Shown here: positions 61,816 through 64,000 of the stretch, in pieces
Layout: every line of letters begins with the position of its first letter
How positions within the stretch are numbered: the stretch's first letter is position 1
Source: Marinobacter bryozoorum
Lineage (GTDB): Bacteria; Pseudomonadota; Gammaproteobacteria; Pseudomonadales; Oleiphilaceae
DNA: 64,000 bases
NCBI RefSeq assembly: GCF_023156245.1
Contig: NZ_JAKZAH010000008.1
Coordinates: 52,480-116,479 of the forward strand
Reading direction: 5' to 3'
Translations under genes and position numbers: made by a program
The notes under the pieces: model-generated
What the model was told of the DNA's origin: nothing
What the model saw: the letters and a program-made list of their open reading frames with translations, nothing else
Databases searched by the model: none

Positions 61816-62498
61816 CGCTGCTGAAGACGGTTTTACGGTGGGGGGTATGGCTGCTGACAGCCTGCCTCCTGCTTGCTGTACTGACCATTTTCCTGTTCCG
61901 CTACGTCAACCCGCCGACCACAGCCTTTATCCTCGCCTGGCAGATTGACAACCAGACCGGCGTCGAGCAGCACTGGGTGCCGCTGGAGAATATCTCACCC
62001 TGGATGCCCCTGGCGGTGATTGCCAGTGAGGATCAGCGATTCCTGACCCATTGGGGGCTTGACCTGGATGCTATCGCCACGGCGGTAACCGCCTTCCAGG
62101 AAGGGGAGGGCTTGCGGGGCGCCAGCACCATAACCCAGCAGACCGCCAAGAACCTGTTCCTCTGGAGTGGGCGAAGTTTCGTCCGGAAGGGACTTGAGGC
62201 GGCGTTTGCGGTCGGGATCGACGGGCTCTGGCCGAAGCGGCGTATTATGGAGGTTTACCTGAACGTGGCCGAGTTCGGCCCGGGTATTTACGGTATCGAG
62301 GCGGCCAGCCAGGCCCACTTCGGGATCGGGGCATCGCAACTGAGTCCTGAGCAGGCCGCCAGGCTTGCGGCGGTGCTACCCAATCCCCGTGTCTATAACG
62401 CCGCCGCCCCGTCTGACTATGTCTGGCAGCGGGTTTCCTGGATTCGCGGCCAGATGGGGCAGCTTGGCGGCACCAAACTGGTTCAGCCGCTTTACTGA
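61812..62498 (+). CDS. mtgA: Monofunctional peptidoglycan glycosyltransferase
   Basis: It polymerises lipid II into glycan strands without cross-linking them. The 228 residues have one N-terminal membrane anchor (GVWLLTACLLLAVLTIFLFRYV). Family motifs are VIASEDQRFLTHWGLDLDAI with the catalytic Glu, GEGLRGASTITQQTAKNLFLWSGRSFVRKGLEA and MEVYLNVAEFGPGIYGIEAASQAHFG with the second Glu region. It is coupled to the upstream DUF2059-like gene and overlaps the convergent MgtC-like gene by 7 nt. Confidence 0.95.
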   Translation: MTLLKTVLRWGVWLLTACLLLAVLTIFLFRYVNPPTTAFILAWQIDNQTGVEQHWVPLENISPWMPLAVIASEDQRFLTHWGLDLDAIATAVTAFQEGEGLRGASTITQQTAKNLFLWSGRSFVRKGLEAAFAVGIDGLWPKRRIMEVYLNVAEFGPGIYGIEAASQAHFGIGASQLSPEQAARLAAVLPNPRVYNAAAPSDYVWQRVSWIRGQMGQLGGTKLVQPLY

Positions 62499-62986
62499 GA
62501 CCGGTCGTTACCGGCAGAGGCTTGCGGGCTGCCCTGATCGTCGAGCACTTCCTTCTCGAAATGCCCCAGCACCGCAATGGTGATCAGTGCAAAGGCCGAA
62601 AGCAGCCCGGCCAGGGGCAGGTTGCCTATACCGCTGGCTACCCCGACCGCCCCGGCAATCCAGATACTGGCGCCGGTGGTTATTCCCTGAACGCTGCCCC
62701 GGGCCTGGATGATGCAGCCGGCCCCGAGGAAACCAATACCGCCAATTACGCCTTCCACAATACGGGTTGGGTCGATACGCGCGGACGGATCCCCGGTTGC
62801 CGTGGCAAACAGGATATGCATGCCCACCATGACAAACGCGGCGGCGCCCATGGCAACCAGCATATGGGAGCGAAGTCCCGCAGGCTTTCCCCGCAATTCC
62901 CGTTCGAGTCCAAGCAGGAAACCGAAACCGGTGGCTACCGACAGGCGGAGCAGCATGTCCATAAACGGCAGTTCTGATGAATCCAT
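62492..62986 (-). CDS. MgtC/SapB-family membrane protein
   Basis: A 164-residue inner-membrane protein of the MgtC/SapB family. I chose ATG 62986 (MDSSELPFMDMLLRLSV); the upstream open frame crosses the terminator hairpin and is not likely coding. LRLSVATGFGFLLGLERELRGKPAGLRSHMLVAMGAAAFVMVG is the family signature, then VIGGIGFLGAGCIIQARGSVQGITTGASIWIAGAVGVASG. The C-terminal soluble ACT-like domain of true MgtC is absent, so this is the SapB/YhiD-like short form of unknown role. Confidence 0.9.
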   Translation of the reverse strand: MDSSELPFMDMLLRLSVATGFGFLLGLERELRGKPAGLRSHMLVAMGAAAFVMVGMHILFATATGDPSARIDPTRIVEGVIGGIGFLGAGCIIQARGSVQGITTGASIWIAGAVGVASGIGNLPLAGLLSAFALITIAVLGHFEKEVLDDQGSPQASAGNDRSQ

Positions 62987-63012
62987 TGCTGGGGCTCCCA
63001 AGCAACAACAGA

Positions 63013-63047
63013 AAAACGGGTCCGCGACACACAGGCACGCGGACCCG
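63013..63047 (-). terminator. Terminator of the outer-membrane protein gene
   Basis: CGGGTCCGCG (63017-63026) pairs with CGCGGACCCG (63038-63047) over 10 bp, followed on the minus strand by TTTTTCTGTT. It terminates the beta-barrel gene, which stops at 63192, before the MgtC-like gene. Confidence 0.8.
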
Positions 63048-63191
63048 AAAACCTGAGTCAATCATAGTCGCTCCGCAGCAAGGTCGCACCCCGGTGCGCT
63101 GTCATCCAGGCACGCCGGGTGCAGCGGGCGGCGTCATTGCCCCACCCGCCGCGGAGTACAGGCACCCGGCATCCTGCCAGGTGTGGGCAGA

Positions 63192-63767
63192 TCAGAAAGT
63201 GTAGCGCAGGCCGACGCGGGCGGTATCAAACTCCGGACCATCATTGGTGACCTGGCCATTGAAGTCGTCTTCGTCGATGTCCACGTTGTAGCGGTTGTAC
63301 TCGGCGAACGCTGTCAGCGAGTGCGTCATCATGAAGTCCACACCGGCACCGACGAACGGGCTGACCTCATCGTAGGTCTCGTCTTCGTCAAAGGCACTGA
63401 CATCCATGTCGGATGCGAAGGCACCCACCTTGCCGTAGATGCCGAAGGCGTCAGTCAGAGGCAGCCGACCCTTGGCTGACAGGGCCAGGCCCTTGAGATC
63501 CGAGCGCACTTCGTCGTCACCAAACTTGCCAAAATCGATGTAATCGGCTTCGAGGGCGAAGAACGGGTTGAACTGGTAACCGGCGGATACGCCATACAGG
63601 TCCCGGTCGTCGTCAAATTCACCACCATGGGCCTTGTAACCACCGTAACTGCCACTGATAAAGAAGCCGGAATTATCCCGCTCGCTGCTCTGTGCCATGG
63701 CTACAGGGGTAGCGACGGCAGCGGCGGTAAAGAGCGTAAGACATGCAACACTGGACTTGATGCGCAT
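63192..63767 (-). CDS. OmpA-like beta-barrel outer-membrane protein
   Basis: A 191-residue porin-like protein. I chose ATG 63767 (MRIKSSVACL) behind AGGAGGT; the signal peptide ends in PVAMA near residue 25. The mature chain has alternating polar and hydrophobic strands, such as GFFISGSYGGYKAHGG, LYGVSAGYQFNPFFALEADYIDFG, LALSAKGRLPL, FGIYGKVGAF and SLTAFAEYNRYNVD, and ends in ARVGLRYTF with the C-terminal Phe used by the BAM complex. It fits an eight-strand OmpA/OmpX-like barrel without a peptidoglycan-binding domain. The region 63768-64000 holds an AT-rich promoter area with no clear box. Confidence 0.88.
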   Translation of the reverse strand: MRIKSSVACLTLFTAAAVATPVAMAQSSERDNSGFFISGSYGGYKAHGGEFDDDRDLYGVSAGYQFNPFFALEADYIDFGKFGDDEVRSDLKGLALSAKGRLPLTDAFGIYGKVGAFASDMDVSAFDEDETYDEVSPFVGAGVDFMMTHSLTAFAEYNRYNVDIDEDDFNGQVTNDGPEFDTARVGLRYTF

Positions 63768-64000
63768 AACACAGACCTCCTGGGTCATCTGTTGAATTCT
63801 TGCTTCCTTTGCGTGTCGGTGTGCTCGACATCACATTATCCAGCCTAAATAAAAATCGGTAGCATCCAAGTTAAAACCTGAATACGCTTTGGTAATGCAG
63901 GATTAATATTTAAGGCTCTCTTTCATTTCGTGTGGAATCGGTCGCCAGCTAACGCCTTTTTGAGCCATACTCCCTGATATCTTCTGACCTCCAGCGAACA

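Noticed and set aside
1..64000. tRNA, rRNA, CRISPR arrays, prophage or integron genes
   Set aside because: I looked through the intergenic stretches and saw no cloverleaf, direct-repeat array, integrase or phage structural gene; small RNAs without protein context could still be missed by eye.

Overview
This 64 kb window looks like chromosomal DNA of a free-living, GC-rich marine gammaproteobacterium, most like Marinobacter or relatives. That placement is an inference from protein resemblance and gene order (xseB-ispA-dxs; nadD-rsfS-rlmH-mrdA-mrdB-mltB-rlpA-dacA-DUF493-lipB), not from a database search. I see no rRNA, tRNA, CRISPR array or prophage. One intact insertion sequence is present.

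Layout. 1-7963 is housekeeping: moaC (cut by the window edge), ribA, the isoprenoid operon xseB-ispA-dxs (minus), an NRDE/TANGO2 protein, a TauE/SafE permease and lgt-thyA. 7964-8458, between thyA and folA, holds two inverted copies of an elaborate structured repeat. 8459-18811 carries folA, a CsdA-like helicase, a thioesterase, a dehalogenase-fold protein without its nucleophile, small unknown genes, an AI-2E permease, ilvD and an HDOD/LON pair. 18816-22272 has a DedA-PAP2 fusion and two membrane GGDEF proteins with degenerate active sites. 22411-32462 is the proA-nadD region followed by the long cell-elongation and cell-wall cluster ending in lipoate synthesis. 32571-35054 has an ABC1 kinase, a glutaredoxin and an EF-P-like factor.

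35157-50180 is more accessory: a secreted PETase-like polyester hydrolase, endonuclease V, an AraC regulator whose promoter shares a motif with the hydrolase promoter, a PadR regulator, a nitronate monooxygenase-like protein, a DsbA/FrnE protein with a Pmp3 peptide, DUF488, LysE, Ohr, ankyrin, two membrane proteins, a radical SAM protein, an EstB-like serine hydrolase, an HD-GYP phosphodiesterase and an AbiTii-domain protein. 50436-53556 holds a Crp/Fnr regulator, a membrane-anchored receiver protein and an orphan ectoine hydroxylase; the same ATAAC-N4-GTTAT box lies in the first intergenic region and again upstream of the hydroxylase. 53640-64000 has a lipid kinase, an unknown gene, an IS1380-family element with a clear 5-bp target duplication, an acyl-CoA dehydrogenase, a GABA-type aminotransferase, a thioesterase, a DUF2059-like protein, mtgA, an MgtC-like protein and an outer-membrane beta-barrel.

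The most unusual signals are: (1) the two structured repeats at 8074-8167 and 8308-8405, with an identical 26-nt core and loop but stems that differ between copies and stay perfectly paired; (2) the type II PETase-like enzyme and its candidate AraC operator; (3) the shared Fnr-spaced box linking a Crp/Fnr gene, a receiver protein and ectD; and (4) several enzymes with lost catalytic residues (GGDEF pair, dehalogenase-like protein).
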